64,000 bases of DNA from Sycon ciliatum. Lineage: Eukaryota > Porifera > Calcarea > Leucosolenida > Sycettidae. A program made the translations under genes and the position numbers. Below are positions 1 through 11,800 of the stretch, in pieces. How positions within the stretch are numbered: the stretch's first letter is position 1; each line of letters opens with the position of its first letter. The stretch lies in the NCBI RefSeq assembly GCF_964019385.1, contig NC_088646.1, positions 41,150,563-41,214,562 on the forward strand. Direction: 5' to 3'. Below the pieces are notes generated by a model. The model was given only the letters and a program-made list of their open reading frames with translations. It was not told the DNA's origin and did no database searches.

Positions 1-266
1 TATTCTCGGAAGGACTGCGGTAAAGCTGCCCAAACTTCGAATCACCTGGAGCAAACATTACACAGGGCAAGCAGATGCCACCATGGCACGCCGGTCAAAC
101 GACTACACAGGGAAACTCCTCCAACCAGGATAGTTGAAAGCGGCGCTGTTTGCCACCCGTCTGGACACGCACAGGAAACGAAATCCTTCGCCTTCAGTGC
201 AGCTAGTGGCGCACAATGATTGTCAATGACGGAAATCTTTTTCATGTCAGGCAAATTTCGGAGGAA

Positions 267-607
267 TCAGGGATTCCACCGTGGAAGTACACTTTCAGAA
301 TATCCTTTCCAACGCACTCCAATGTCACTGAAGTAAGTCTTGGATGATCCAGCAGCTTCCAACAACGGTCGCTCTACAGCTTCGACGACGATTCCGTCCT
401 CTGTGCTGCTCGTTGCAGACTCCACTTGAAAGTCAGGTGCGTCCGCAATCTCATCTATCGCTTGACCTTCGTCACTGGCTACACGCTTTGCCTCCTGCTC
501 GAAATAGCTCTGAACAGAGCGCTGGCCCTCTGGATGTCGACTCTTCATATTTCTTTTCCACAAAGCGAAAGCATCGTCAAAAACGTAACCAACTTTATCG
601 AAACAAA
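267..607 (-). CDS. Possible terminal exon of an unidentified gene
   Basis: On the minus strand a pyrimidine-rich stretch ending in CAG (608-610) is followed by an open frame of 113 codons that ends in TGA at 267. Two bases at the exon start complete a codon, so the preceding intron would be phase 1. The product is hydrophilic, with a basic Trp-Lys-Arg segment near the start, an acidic Asp/Glu-rich middle and a Tyr/Trp-containing tail ending in Trp-Asn-Pro. I do not recognise the family. The opposite strand is also open here and reads as hydrophobic, but that is the usual antisense of acidic codons. No upstream exon was found. It could equally be a transposon remnant. Confidence 0.3.
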
Positions 608-899
608 CTGCAAAGGAAATGACTCTGAGATCGAGGCCCTGAATCGATGTAACTCGTATGTAGAGACTTTGTTGCACCCAGTAAGATCAGTAGATCTACG
701 CTGTGTCACAAAAAAAATGCCTCAGCAGCACTTTTACCCCTTGCCTAGTCACCATGTCACCGTCGTCGGACTGTCAGGCGGACTCCAGGCGCCTAGGCAT
801 GCATGCACTGCACGCTGGGCCTTGATCAAAAACATTCTCCGTACCCACATCGAAATTATTTTACTGGTTCCCGGGCATCCCGGGAACCGCCCTATGTAC

Positions 900-962
900 G
901 CCCCTGGGGAAGGGGGGGGGGAAGGGGGGGGAGGGGGGGAAGGGGGGGAAGGGGGGGGGGAC
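900..962 (+). repeat. G-rich low-complexity tract
   Basis: Runs of 6 to 10 G broken by single A or AA. At least four G-runs lie close together, so the plus strand could form a G-quadruplex. Any coding reading here is poly-Gly (or poly-Pro on the other strand) and is not a gene. Confidence 0.8.
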
Positions 963-1074
963 TGGAAGATTTCTCTACACTTTTTTTCACGGTTTGTGTC
1001 AGACTCGGGTAGAGGCTGAGTCACAGTTTCTGCATCCGTAGGAACGCCATTACCCTTCAAGGATCAAGGCGCAG

Positions 1075-1290
1075 ATGCAGCTCCTAAAACGGTGGGAGGT
1101 GAGGAGATCAGACCCACCACCAAAGTGGTCAAAGACCGAATATCCCATTCACTCCATCCATGCTTCCCTCGCCGGGTGCCAGGCCACGAGTTCCCAAAGA
1201 AAAATCCTTCCGCTTCCAAGCAAGACTTGACCCTGGTACCCTCTGTTTCTCAATCATGGTCTTAGACCATCCCACTATACTCTCTAGACT
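1075..1290 (-). mobile_element. Diverged fragment of SINE-A (tRNA-derived repeat)
   Basis: Read on the minus strand it matches the better copies at 2178-2504 (+) and 38994-39314 (-): a GTGGGATGGTC-like start, a control-box-like CAATCATGGTC segment, a degenerate B-box region, then the body with an ACTCGTGGCC stretch. It is too diverged to place its ends exactly. Confidence 0.5.
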
Positions 1291-1452
1291 TGCAATAGCA
1301 GCAGCAGCTGTATTGTTGACCACTGTGCTGAGTGATCTATCGAAGATATGACCACGAAAATTGCAAACTTTCTACTTCCTCACTTAGGCCATCTGGGGTT
1401 ACTGATTGCTTTCTTCAAAACAAAATGTTTTAGTATTTTTCAGCCCCTAGTA

Positions 1453-2038
1453 CAGGTCGTCCCCCGTTAATACGAGTCCGGTTAGTACATAAATCCCATT
1501 AGTACATAAGAAATCTCAAGTCCCGGACGAAACGTGGTCACTTCCATACAAATTTTGTCGGTTAGTACATAATTCGTTAGTACATAAACCCCGTTAGTAC
1601 ATAGCATTTCTCCGTACCCGCATGCCACCTACCTCAATAGTACATAATTTGTTGGTCTTTTGGCCTTCCAGTGGAGGCACATCGTGTTCTAGTTTCTACT
1701 TGTGGACGCAATTAGCTCAGAAATCAGAGCGCACATCAAAAACCGACAAAGCTCTGTTGTTTTTTCGAGTGACTACAGGCGCCGCTGGGCATGTATCATG
1801 TCAACTGTAGAATCTTCGCTGACTGTGACCGTTATAACATAATTTTTATGTTATATCGAGGGAATCAAGAAAATCTCGCTCCCTAGTCATGGCAGCAAGA
1901 AATACTCAGAAAAGTTGAAAAAAGTGAAAAAATCTGGTATACAAGCAAGTTATGTACACTGTAGTTTAGTACATAAACCCCGTTAATACATAACATTTGT
2001 CAAGTCCCAGAGATTATGTATTAACGAGGGACGACCTG
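1453..2038. mobile_element. pogo/Tigger-like MITE with TA target duplication
   Basis: Imperfect terminal inverted repeats of about 22 bp (CAGGTCGTCCCCCGTTAATA against TATTAACGAGGGACGACCTG) are flanked by TA on both sides, the target duplication of Tc1/mariner/pogo elements. The interior repeats the phrase TTAGTACATAA several times and has no transposase frame. It is inserted inside the Harbinger-like element at 1387-2617. Confidence 0.8.
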
Positions 2039-2177
2039 TACCCCACCCATCCCTTTTGCAGGTACAGTGTACAGTGTATAGTGTATAGTGTATAGTGTAC
2101 ATGTACATGTAGTAGTAAAACAAATTTCAACCAAATACAGCAACACCTGGCAATTCTCCACCCGCATTCAATAATTA

Positions 2178-2504
2178 GGCAGGCACAGTGGGTTGGTCAA
2201 AGACCATGATTGAAAAATGAGAGGCACCTGGTCCAAATCCTGCCTGGGAGCGGTTTTTTTCAGCCGTGCTGCTACCCACAGCCAACTGGGAACTTGTGCC
2301 AGGCACAAGGGGTAGATCTACATGGATGCGGCTGCCAGCGGATGGGGTTTCTCGGCACTTATGCCAGTGGCTGTGAGACGTATCCCCTTGCCTCCACCGT
2401 TAGGTGCTGCGTCTGCCGCTACGGGATACCGGGTTTTAGCGGCCGTCGAGAGTTCCCTTTGGGAACGAACATGATAAGTTACTTTACAAGCACTGTCTTT
2501 ACTT
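2178..2504 (+). mobile_element. SINE-A, tRNA-derived short retroposon
   Basis: Flanked by a perfect 12-bp target duplication (ATTCAATAATTA at 2166-2177 and 2505-2516). The paralogous MITE near 49296 carries the same ATTCAATAATTA once, so it is the empty site. Near the 5' end is a tRNA-like stretch containing CTGGTCCAAATCCTGCC, a degenerate B box; the copy at 38994 has the better CTGGTTCAAGTCC. The body is about 300 bp and ends in an A/T-rich tail. It belongs to the same family as 1075-1290 and 38994-39314. Confidence 0.8.
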
Positions 2505-2706
2505 ATTCAATAATTATTTTCAAGACGAAACGCCTGAAATCCACACACACACTCACACCTAAACCAAAACATTTCGTTTTGACTGGAAATGACCCAATTG
2601 GTAACCTCGGACACCCCTTGCTTCTCTCCTCTCCCATTTACACTGTTGGATGTAATTTCCTTGCTCCCAAAATTGTACTCTTTGGGTTTTCTGTATGCTT
2701 TCCCAG

Positions 2707-4542
2707 GCAATAGCATCTGGTGTCATGACCCTGTTATTCTTAATCTGCGCGTTTGTCTTGGCAAACTCTGATCGAAGCGTAGCCAGCCGTGCCAACAAGA
2801 GAGATGCTGCCAATGCTGCCGTGACATTCTCTTTCTTTGCGACAACCATTTGGGTAAGTTGGATAACGTTCTCATTAGGGTCCGGCGGATTCTGCCGGCA
2901 GAAAAATTGGCAGAATTCAGTACTTTTTCTGGTAAGTTTCATGCATGTTTGGTATGTGGATAAAAAAATGGAGCAGAATTCGAGGAATTGCCCGTCATAA
3001 GGTTTGTATGGTTCTGCCAATTTCACTGCTTTTCGAGCAGAATCTGCCACCTTTTCGAGCAGAATACGCCGGTCCCTAGTTCTCACATGATGAAGGCGCA
3101 GGGTCGAGTCTCTTGGTCTTGTCTGCTCATAATGCTTATACAGTCATAGGGGTGAAATGAATACACTTTGTGACTACCGAATACCTAAACCTGTATCGAT
3201 CGGTTCTCGGTCATCTTTCGATTATTTCTTCCACAGATAAAAGCAGTAACGTTATTAGAAGCTGAAAATGCAAAAAAATATAATTTAAAATTGAGGCTGC
3301 GTTTACACGACAACGATTTGCATTTACTTTTTCAAGTACACGACAACGAAGTACGACCTAAACGGAACGAAATCGCTGCGTTTACTAGTACTATGATTGT
3401 TTACACGACAACGCCCGAAAACGATACCTAAACGGAACGAAATGGAAACGCACTTCAAAGTGTTTTGAAACGTTTTCAAAACGTTTTCGTTCTCGTGTAA
3501 ACGGTGAAAACAGTGAAAAAGATTCGGAGCGCGGTCATGGAAACCATTTCGCGCGGGACTATATTTCGCGGGAAATACCCAACCCTGGGCCTTGCGACCA
3601 CCAGCACGTACCAACTCCAACTAACGTGTCACTTCCCGCCCTTGCAGCAAGCCAGCAAGTGCTAACTCCAGTCTGTTCGCCCGTTTTCCGTTTTCGTGTA
3701 AACGGTTCAAAACGATCTGCCGTTCTCGTGTCAACGGTTTGAAAACGATTCGAGGCCAGCCCGTTTTCGTTCCGTTTTGTTTCGTTTCATTTCGTCTCCA
3801 TGTAAACGCAGCCTGAGCCTGTGGAGAAGAGAATTTTTTCTCGCACATTGTTCGATCTGCAGTCATACATGTATAATCATGTATAGTGTATGCATAATCG
3901 AGTAATCGAAACTTTTCGAATAATCGATTCGTTAGCTTGTAACGATTTATATTTCGAGTATTCGTTAGAATCGTTTCACCCCTACTTATACATTATCGTA
4001 TCGGATGATCTTCACTGGTTTGAGGGAAAGACGCAAGCGGGAAAAGTCAGAAGAAGAAAATGACTGTCACCAGCAGGATGATCAGTGTCTATTGTTGATC
4101 AGTGTCTATTGTTGGGCAATGTCTATTGACTGAGTATTGTGGGGCAATCACGAAGCAACACTAGCACAAACCACGAGCCAAGCTGTTGGAATATAACCCT
4201 TTGACATGCCATGTTCATTGGGCTTCCATTTCTCATTTTTTTGTGTCTGTCTGTCTCCATGGATGTTTGTTGTTGTGTGTGGATGCATGCGCGTATCTTT
4301 GCCTGTGTATGTAATGTATACCTGTCACGTGTGCACGTATACCTGTGTTTGTATACCGGCTGTGCGTGTACGCCTGTGTAGGTATACCTGTGTATGATTG
4401 TATACCTGTGTATGTATCTGTCTTTTTCTTCTCGTTTGTTCAGAGTTTGTTGTCCTATATCCCCTTCATGAACTATAGAATGCTCCCTGACGAAGCTAGC
4501 AGCGGATCTGGCACCACAAGCAACCCCAGCGCTCCGGTGTAA
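2707..4542 (+). CDS. Synaptogyrin-like MARVEL protein, last two exons (5' part missing)
   Basis: Two exons, 2707-2853 and 4444-4542, are joined by a GT-AG phase-0 intron (TGG|GTAAGT ... TTCAG|AGT). They encode 81 residues and a TAA stop. The first exon has a hydrophobic helix followed by Leu-Ala-Asn, then a charged loop, then Asp-Ala-Ala-x-Ala-Ala-Val-Thr-Phe-Ser-Phe-Phe, which closely resembles the segment before the fourth membrane span of synaptogyrins. The second exon finishes that span and gives a short cytosolic Ser/Thr/Pro tail. Synaptogyrins are four-span proteins of synaptic-like and transport vesicles. The N-terminal exons are not seen between 1 and 2706 and probably lie left of the window. 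The intron holds two nested MITEs. Another four-span MARVEL protein is the main alternative. Confidence 0.72.
3143..3984. mobile_element. hAT-like MITE with 8-bp target duplication
   Basis: The ends TAGGGGTGAAAT (with four extra bases GTCA on the left) and CGTTTCACCCCTA are inverted. The 8-bp sequence CTTATACA flanks both sides (3135-3142 and 3985-3992), the size made by hAT transposases. The interior has repeated TCGAATA/TCGATTA phrases, as in the second copy at 60891-61359. It is non-coding and is interrupted by another element at 3295-3813. It lies in the synaptogyrin-like intron. Confidence 0.7.
3295..3813. mobile_element. MITE with GGCTGCGTTTACAC termini, nested in the hAT-like element
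   Basis: The left end is GGCTGCGTTTACACGA and the right end is TGTAAACGCAGCC, inverted to each other, with TGA on both sides (3292-3294 and 3814-3816). Internally, forms of CGTGTAAACGG and CCTAAACGGAACGAAA recur in both orientations, so the element folds on itself. It has no coding capacity. The superfamily is not certain. Confidence 0.7.
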
Positions 4543-5410
4543 ATACTAATAGCATCACCAGGTAGCTTCCTGTCGTACCCGCTTGTATACTCCACCCACA
4601 CAGACACCTAAAAACGTTAATATGGGTTCCAGCTAGACATACAATGGTGGTCTGTCACTGTGGATATTTTTCCTCCATCTTGTCAAGCATTACTGAAGCC
4701 ATTACTATTGACTCAACATCCGAGTTCTATTACTGAAGCTCTTTGGGTTTTTTGTCTCCTGTTTTCTGGCTTAGACACACTGCTCCTACATGCAGTTGTG
4801 TATCATATGATTTTGTTTCTCTTGATCTCGTCAATGACCAATACTTACCTACTGTGCTGCACACTGTTCATGATCTAGCCTCAGTTTGATGATACAATAT
4901 TGCAACATGCCGCACCTTTCATCCAACACGTGTACATCTACATCACAGCATATGACCATGGCATGGGCCGGTCCCTGCGTCTTGGTGCTGCATTTCATCT
5001 GCGAGCTGGCAACTTGCGGCAAGGAAACCCCGTTGCAATCTGCTACCTAATCTTGTACATGCGCTTTCAAGAGTGGGAACGACAGTACATGCAAGCCTTT
5101 GTTAGCTAGTCATCACTTTCTTCCCGATATCATGTTTTCTTGTCTCCCTTGGTCCTTCACTACCTTTGCATCTAGTTGATTCAGCCTTTGTGGAATATTA
5201 TTCAAATTCGTTCCGTTGATCTCACTGCCCCGTCGTTTGTTCACATGTAGCTGTGATGTTCACACACATACTGGAAATTGAATCCGCAATTTCATGTTTC
5301 GTACCTAAGCCAGTACTCGCTAGCCGCAAATCACCAAGTGACACACCCACAGACTTCACAGAATGAGCGCAGCGTTTATTTACCATGATACATGTAGTGT
5401 TTCAGACGGT

Positions 5411-5497
5411 CTCGGCTATGGCCCACACACAATAGTTATCTCAGCTATGGCCCACACACAATAGTTATCTCGGCTATGGCCCACACACAATAGTTAT
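5411..5497 (+). repeat. 29-bp tandem repeat, three copies
   Basis: Three near-identical copies of a 29-bp unit containing GGCTATGGCCCACACACAAT lie head to tail; the middle copy has one G-to-A change. Confidence 0.9.
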
Positions 5498-5900
5498 AAT
5501 AGGACACGAAATTAATAGAGCATTCAGGAGACAGCAGGGTAGCAAGGGGGAGGGGAGGGGGGGGGGGGGCAGCCAATAAAATGAAAATTTAATAATTTTG
5601 CACAGCGTGTACGTCAATTAACTACCGAAGCAGAAGGGCACACAGCATACACAAGAAGAACATAATATTAATATTCCATGTAGAGAAGAAATGATTCTCT
5701 CAGTTGGGAAGCTAGCGGTCAAACACTCATAGCAGATTTGAATGATTTCTGTTTCTGGAAGAAAAAAAAAGGACGAATCCGTTCATTCTGATAAAATCAA
5801 GTAAAGGTAAAAGAGAGGTTTTGCATCCCCATGGCAACATACATACACACTAGCGCAGTGCACAGTATGGCAGTGTGCTGACGAGAGTACAGTGACATGC

Positions 5901-6000
5901 AGCCCTGTGCTTGGCAGTGTTCAATTAGTGACACGGAGAATACACAGCACAGCCCTGTGCTTGGCACTGTTCAATTAGTGACACGGAGAATACACAGCAC
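5901..6000 (+). repeat. 50-bp direct repeat, two copies
   Basis: Units 5901-5950 and 5951-6000 differ at one base (GGCAGTG against GGCACTG), so this is a recent tandem duplication. Confidence 0.9.
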
Positions 6001-6199
6001 AGCCGATGAGAATAGAAGTGTAAGCGGAATGTGCCGCACAGCTAGCAGTAGAGCATGCTGATACAGGCAAGGACTAACACATTGTACTTTAGTAGTGTAC
6101 TTTACTTCACATGATTATATACACGCGTACAATAGGGACTAGTATAGTGATACACATGCACGGGTACGTGTGCAAGGAATGCCAAGGATACGCATACTT

Positions 6200-6201
<2 letters not shown>

Positions 6202-6251
<50 letters not shown>

Positions 6252-6291
6252 TACACATACCGGTACACACACATACACACACACACACACA
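6202..6291 (+). repeat. (CA)n microsatellite
   Basis: An almost pure CA run to about 6247, then an interrupted CA/TACA tract. Open frames here are artefacts. Confidence 0.9.
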
Positions 6292-6507
6292 TCACGCTAC
6301 ACATGCCGGCACACGCACATACTTCACACACATACTTCACACACATACTTCACACACATATACTTCATCTCAAGTGCATCACACAGTCTGCTGTTTAGAA
6401 GGTCGTGAAAGAAGGTAACTATAGCAACCGTAGACTGAGACACTCATTGCTTTCTAAGCATCCACCACTTATCATCAGTAACGCCAGGTAACTATGGTAA
6501 CGGTGTC

Positions 6508-8752
6508 TCACTGCTTTCTAATCATCCACCATGTATCGTCAGCAATGCCTTTCTGCCTGGCTGCCCCGACACGCTCCGACACCGATGCTATACGCTTCTT
6601 GGTGCCTGGAGCTGGTGGAGCATTGCCATTCGGTCCGGCTGTCGTCCACTCTGCATACCTTGGATCTTGACTAGTCACTTCGCCAATGCTCCTTGCACGA
6701 CCCACAGGTATTTTTCTTGAGCCATCGGATGCAGACAGATCGGTAGTGTGCTGCATTGCCGGCTGGTGGAGTAAGACGGAGTAGGAGCGAGAACGATGAC
6801 GCAGGCCGTCCATCTTTGCAAGGCCTGCTGTAGACAGAGAACACGCACCGCCATTGGCCGATGCCAGTTGATTGGTAGAATGTGATATCTGTGGGGTTAT
6901 AGACTGAGCGCGGCTTCGGAATAGCTCGGCCATTTTCTGCACACGTCCAGTTGGTGGTGATTGGCCGTCGATACTGCCACGCCGAGTTACTAGTATCGGC
7001 GATGGTGTGGGTGACACGGAGTTGCGCCGAGCACTGTATCTCTCCGTGGCTGTCTTTGGCAGCTTTTGACTCACAGACCTGCGCAGCGAGGTGTTCCGAC
7101 CACCAGCCTGGTCCGCAGGCGTTGTGGCTGCTGCTGCGGCTACGCCCGTAGCTAGGCTGGACGCTGTGTCTACCGGAGTGTCAACTGCTGCACCTGCTGC
7201 AATATCTGCTGCAGATGCTTGCACAGGTTGTTCAGGATCTTGCTCTCGATGTTGTTCAGACTGTCGTGTCTCTGTTGCTTGGGTATCTGTTGCTTGTAGC
7301 ATTTTCTTGGCAGTTGGTGGTGTTGCTTCAGTTATGAAGACTGTGGTACTGGACACAGACGAGGTGGGACTTTGTGACATGGATGATCGGCTAGACTCGG
7401 TTGATCCACAGCTTCGCTTGCGTCGCTTCAGGGAATTGTACTTTGTGTTGCCTTCCAGCTGCATGCTGTCCTGCATCCACTGTGGACTCTGCGCTGCTGC
7501 TGCTGGTGCTGTGGTGTCCTTGCTGTCGGCGGCAATGCCATTACATGTGTAACGACTGGTTACAGGGAGGCTGATCACAGGACGGATGGGTGTGTGTGTT
7601 CTGATGGTGAGTGGGGGTGAGATCTCTGGAGCAGACATGACTGGGGGTGGTGAATTGAAGTCATCACTGGGAGTGGAACTACAGTCGCTCACCATGCACT
7701 CCGAAACACCAGATGATGTGTCACCAGAATTCATTGGCCATGCTGATGTGAATTCATCCTGTGCTTCTATACTGCAGGGCTCAATGGTGGTTGCAATCTC
7801 AGCCGATATCGTGATGTCAGCCGTTGTGACGATGTCAGACGTTGCCAGGATGTCAGCAGTTGTGATGATGTCAGATGACGTCATGATGTCAGCTGATGCC
7901 ACGATCTCAGCTGATGCCATGATGTCAGCTGATGTCAGGATGATGTCATGGTCATACATGTCAGCAGTATGGGACTCACCATTGCACGAGCTGCTGCTGC
8001 TGTTGGTAGTGGTAGTGGTGGTCTTGTTGGCTTGCAATCCCTCCACCAGACTAATGACCTGCTTGTGTTCAGCAGTGACTTGAGAGAACTCATCTTGCAA
8101 CAACTTCAAACGTTGATTCAGCTCCTCTTCTTGCTCCGTCAGCTCTTCAATTCTGCGATTGCAGCGCTTCAGCTGGGCAGCATGGCTTTCTCGTTCGATC
8201 TCCAACAGATGGACGTCATCCTCCATTTTCTGTACATATTCGCCGGCTGTTCGCGACCAGGCATGAATATAGGAGCTGGTCTGTCGTTGTTCAACACATC
8301 TCTCCAGTACGGTGGCCATGCTGGGTCTGAGCTGTGGCTGGGAACTGGTGCACATCAGTACGACTTCATAGAGAGGATGTAGATCGGACAGCTTACGTAC
8401 GTCACTGGCAACGCTACCCAGTGGACGGCCTAAGCACAACTCCAGCATCGTAGCGCCAAAACAGTACACATCCTCCGACGGTTGGAGTTGTCGTAGCGGA
8501 CCGTTGACACGTTCAGGTGCCGATGTCGGCGCCTTCAGGAGATATTCCGGTTCGAACTCCTGTAACGTGGAGCGTACCGCATCAGCCACACAGCAGTACA
8601 GAAGCCGCGCCTACACCATAACAACGAGAAGAGAAAACAATAAATTTAATAACCCGGCAACACTCATTTATGGTCAAGACCTGGAAGAAGCTGGTCTCTG
8701 TCTGGCAGTGGCACCCTAACTTATTGGTGCCTCCTGCATAGTTCCAGATCAG

Positions 8753-8816
<64 letters not shown>

Positions 8817-11800
8817 GCACATTCTGCAGCGAGTGCCCCGTGCAATCCTTCCCTGCCACATTCGAGGCCGGAAATGTCCAAGAGCAGGGAATTCAGCCAT
8901 TTAAAAAAACCACAACACAGCTATCCCAAGGCAAAGTACATCAGAAGCTTTTCGGCCAAAAACCGGCTTTCAAAAGCCAGGGCGACCATTTTTGGATGAA
9001 TGGACTTAAACTGACTGGTCAGATGTCAAGACCAGACACTGAGACAGTGAGACACAGCGATAGCCAACAGCTACTGTAAAGCGATACTTTCGTGGCGCGC
9101 AAATTTTGCGTTTTCCTGAAATTGGACTGGTTCGCGATGAGGAACTTTGGCGATTTATCTCTTCAGTTGGATCTTGTACTGTCTAAATCAATGTCAAGAG
9201 CAGTTTGCGGCGATTTATATTCGCGGATGTGCGATGGGCGCGACAATAGCGAAATTTAATCTCTTGAAAAAGTTTCTCACTACACAGCTAAGGCTGCGAT
9301 AGGTCACACCTGAAACCATCTGATGCACACTTCATCCATCCAGCAGATGTAAACATGTGTGAGTAGCGGCATGCTGTGAACCAGGATTCATTTTCTTCCC
9401 CTACTAAATCCATGTACCTCAAGTAACTGAAACCATGAATAGGGCTCAAGTAACTGAAACCGCGAATAGGGTCCGGATAGACGCACCAGCCCAGGGCCTG
9501 ATCGCTAAGCCTTTCCTCGTGCTTGGCATTCCACTGTATCATTTCGAAAAGACCGCACCGGCGGTGTCATGCAGGCCATCCAGACCACTGAACTGTGAAA
9601 TGCCGTGCACTGACCAGGGGCACAGCTCGCATATCTGTGATGTGGTGCCCATGGACCGCTGGCCGTCATTTTGCCCATTTTGACTATCGTATTTCTCTGG
9701 ATGTAAGTCGCCCCTTTTTACAATAAACTTCAAGAGCAAAGAAGGGAGTGCGGTGCGACGTACACTCGAGTGTGAATTCCTACTTCTGTGAATGTATTGA
9801 AACAGTGTGGCTCAGACCTGAAAATGGGTTGCAAGTTATAATCAAGTGAACCTACCCAGAGCTACGTCTCGTTATGGCCTGAATGCTATTTCATTTTTGG
9901 CAGCAGACAGATGGAACATGCTTCCACCTGGATGTCGTCAAGCTAAGCCCCTTTCTGCATTTGTCACAAGCACCAAGTCATTCCTAGGGTTCCCAGTAAA
10001 AAGGCAACGCCTGTTGGGAGTTCCCTAATAAAATAATAAATTCTACTATTACTACTACTAAGTGCGACTTGTAATCGGGGAAATACGGTACATAGTGCCT
10101 ACGCCAGCTATTTCAAGTGCTGGTTTGGTGATCAGACAACGCTGACTATACACGAGCTACGCGGCATATCTGCTAACTGGTGGCACTACACGTGCCCACA
10201 TGACAAGTGCACTGGTCAATGCCTGTACGCACATGGTGGCATCTTGTTCTGGCACTCGACTGATACAGTTTCAAAACTTTCAATCAAGCTTCCCGAAATT
10301 CCATCTATATTGGCTGCATACATTTAACATCCTTTGGAAAGGATGGAGCACATCAAACTGATTGTCGTAAATAGTAGAATATTGATTGTGTACCCAATCA
10401 CTACAATGTACTTCAGTAGTACTACTACCGCAAATAGAACATTTTACAAACTGTGGGATTTGCTCAGGTCTCTGAATGGGCTTAAATTTTTTGTATCCTG
10501 TAATTATTTTTTTGAAGTTTCATTTACATCGCAAACACATCGCATTTCTGACTTGGTACATGTATTGGTCAAAACTAAAAAATGTATTAATCCCGGCGGC
10601 TCAGTTTGCTCTGCCAGGCTACAGTGTATGCATAATCAAGACACTGCATTGCCACTTGACACCAATCATAATTATTAATAATTTATTATCATCTAAGAGC
10701 ACGGACACTGTGGACATGCTAATAAAATAATAACTCAGCACTATTCGGGGGTTGTCACATGTTCTATGACACCAGCATTCAAGTATCCAGTAACCACATC
10801 AATACCTGGGGCACCACTAGGCCTGGGATGATTTTATATTAAATTTATTGTTGAAACACACCGCCACTTTAGCCCAGTGTTAGTGCTCAGTAATTAGATC
10901 AGAGAATCCAGGGCAAGCTAGTCAGCTGATCCGAGTCCTTGTACACTGCAACGGTTGTGTACTGTACACACGTTGACAGCCTAGTTAAGGGTATAGGAGT
11001 TTGACAGAGAAGAACATAAACCCTGATCCATTTGTCCGGGATTGTGCATATCGTTTAGTATGTTTACTGCTCGATAATATCATGTTGTGCAAGTCCATGT
11101 ACATGGCATATTATAATAAAATGGCTGGGACAGGTACCATACAGCGTACACAACCCCAAGCCAAGGATACAAGATGGGTGATCAGTGGTGATGGAGCAGA
11201 AAACTGATGTTGTTCACAAGCCGGCATTTGTTCCTGAAAATACCTCGTCACATTGATACACAATGAACGATGACACCATTACTGGCAGGCACCAGTATAA
11301 CAATGCACGCACAGTCCGCAGTAGACTTACCTTGATATGCTTGTCGGCACGTCTCAGAGTTAGCAAACTGGAGCGAATGTTTCCATGCACTTGATCGTGT
11401 CTGTGGATATCCACCACCGCAGTGGCCAAATCACACGCGATGTCAATCAGGTCACACACGTCCAGTGTCGGGTAAGGCGTGCGTACCTGAGAGTGAGGAT
11501 GCGAATGAACGTCTCCAACACTGTCGCCGTTGCACGAGCTATGGCCGTTCTGATGCTGTCGCTGTTGCTGCCGCGTCGCAGAGCTCTGATTTCTGCTGCC
11601 ACTAGCCGTGCCAGCTTCTTGCGACTGAAACTGGCTGAAAAGACATTCATTGTGAAAAGTACCTTCTGTCAACACACTCGGAGTGGCATCTTCATCATTC
11701 CCACCATCGCCCGGCCACTGCACGCCAACAGGGAACAGTACGAACTCAGCGTCCAGGCCTGAGTCGCACGCCGTACCGAACGAGTCGCTCAAGTGGTCTG

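Larger units (their letters stand above)
1387..2617. mobile_element. Harbinger-like MITE, split by two later insertions
   Basis: The outer ends match the intact element at 49136-49395. The left end reads GGCCATCTGGGGTTAC and the right end GGTAACCTCGGACACCCC. Inner blocks are also shared (TTTTAGTATTTTTCAGCCCC; the CATTTCGTTTTGA block near the right end). The roughly 260-bp original was cut twice: by a TA-flanked element (1453-2038) and by a SINE (2178-2504). The flanking triplets are TTA and TTG, close to the 3-bp TWA duplication of PIF/Harbinger transposons. It has no coding capacity. Confidence 0.7.
4543..6507. other. Intergenic region between two convergent genes
   Basis: It probably contains both 3' untranslated regions. 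An AATAAA on the plus strand (5575-5580) and one on the minus strand (5375-5380) are candidate poly(A) signals for the synaptogyrin-like and the kinase-like gene; if both are used, the transcripts overlap at their 3' ends. It also holds a G-rich run (5547-5569), two short tandem repeats and a (CA)n tract. No convincing coding exon was seen. Confidence 0.4.

Noticed and set aside
426-1019. Plus-strand frame with a hydrophobic stretch opposite the candidate exon at 267-607
   Set aside because: The hydrophobic reading is the expected antisense of acidic codons, and its C-terminal half is the G-rich low-complexity tract.
7091-8382. Plus-strand frames opposite exon 2 of the kinase-like gene
   Set aside because: They are antisense shadows of a 700-codon minus-strand exon with clear kinase-fold motifs.
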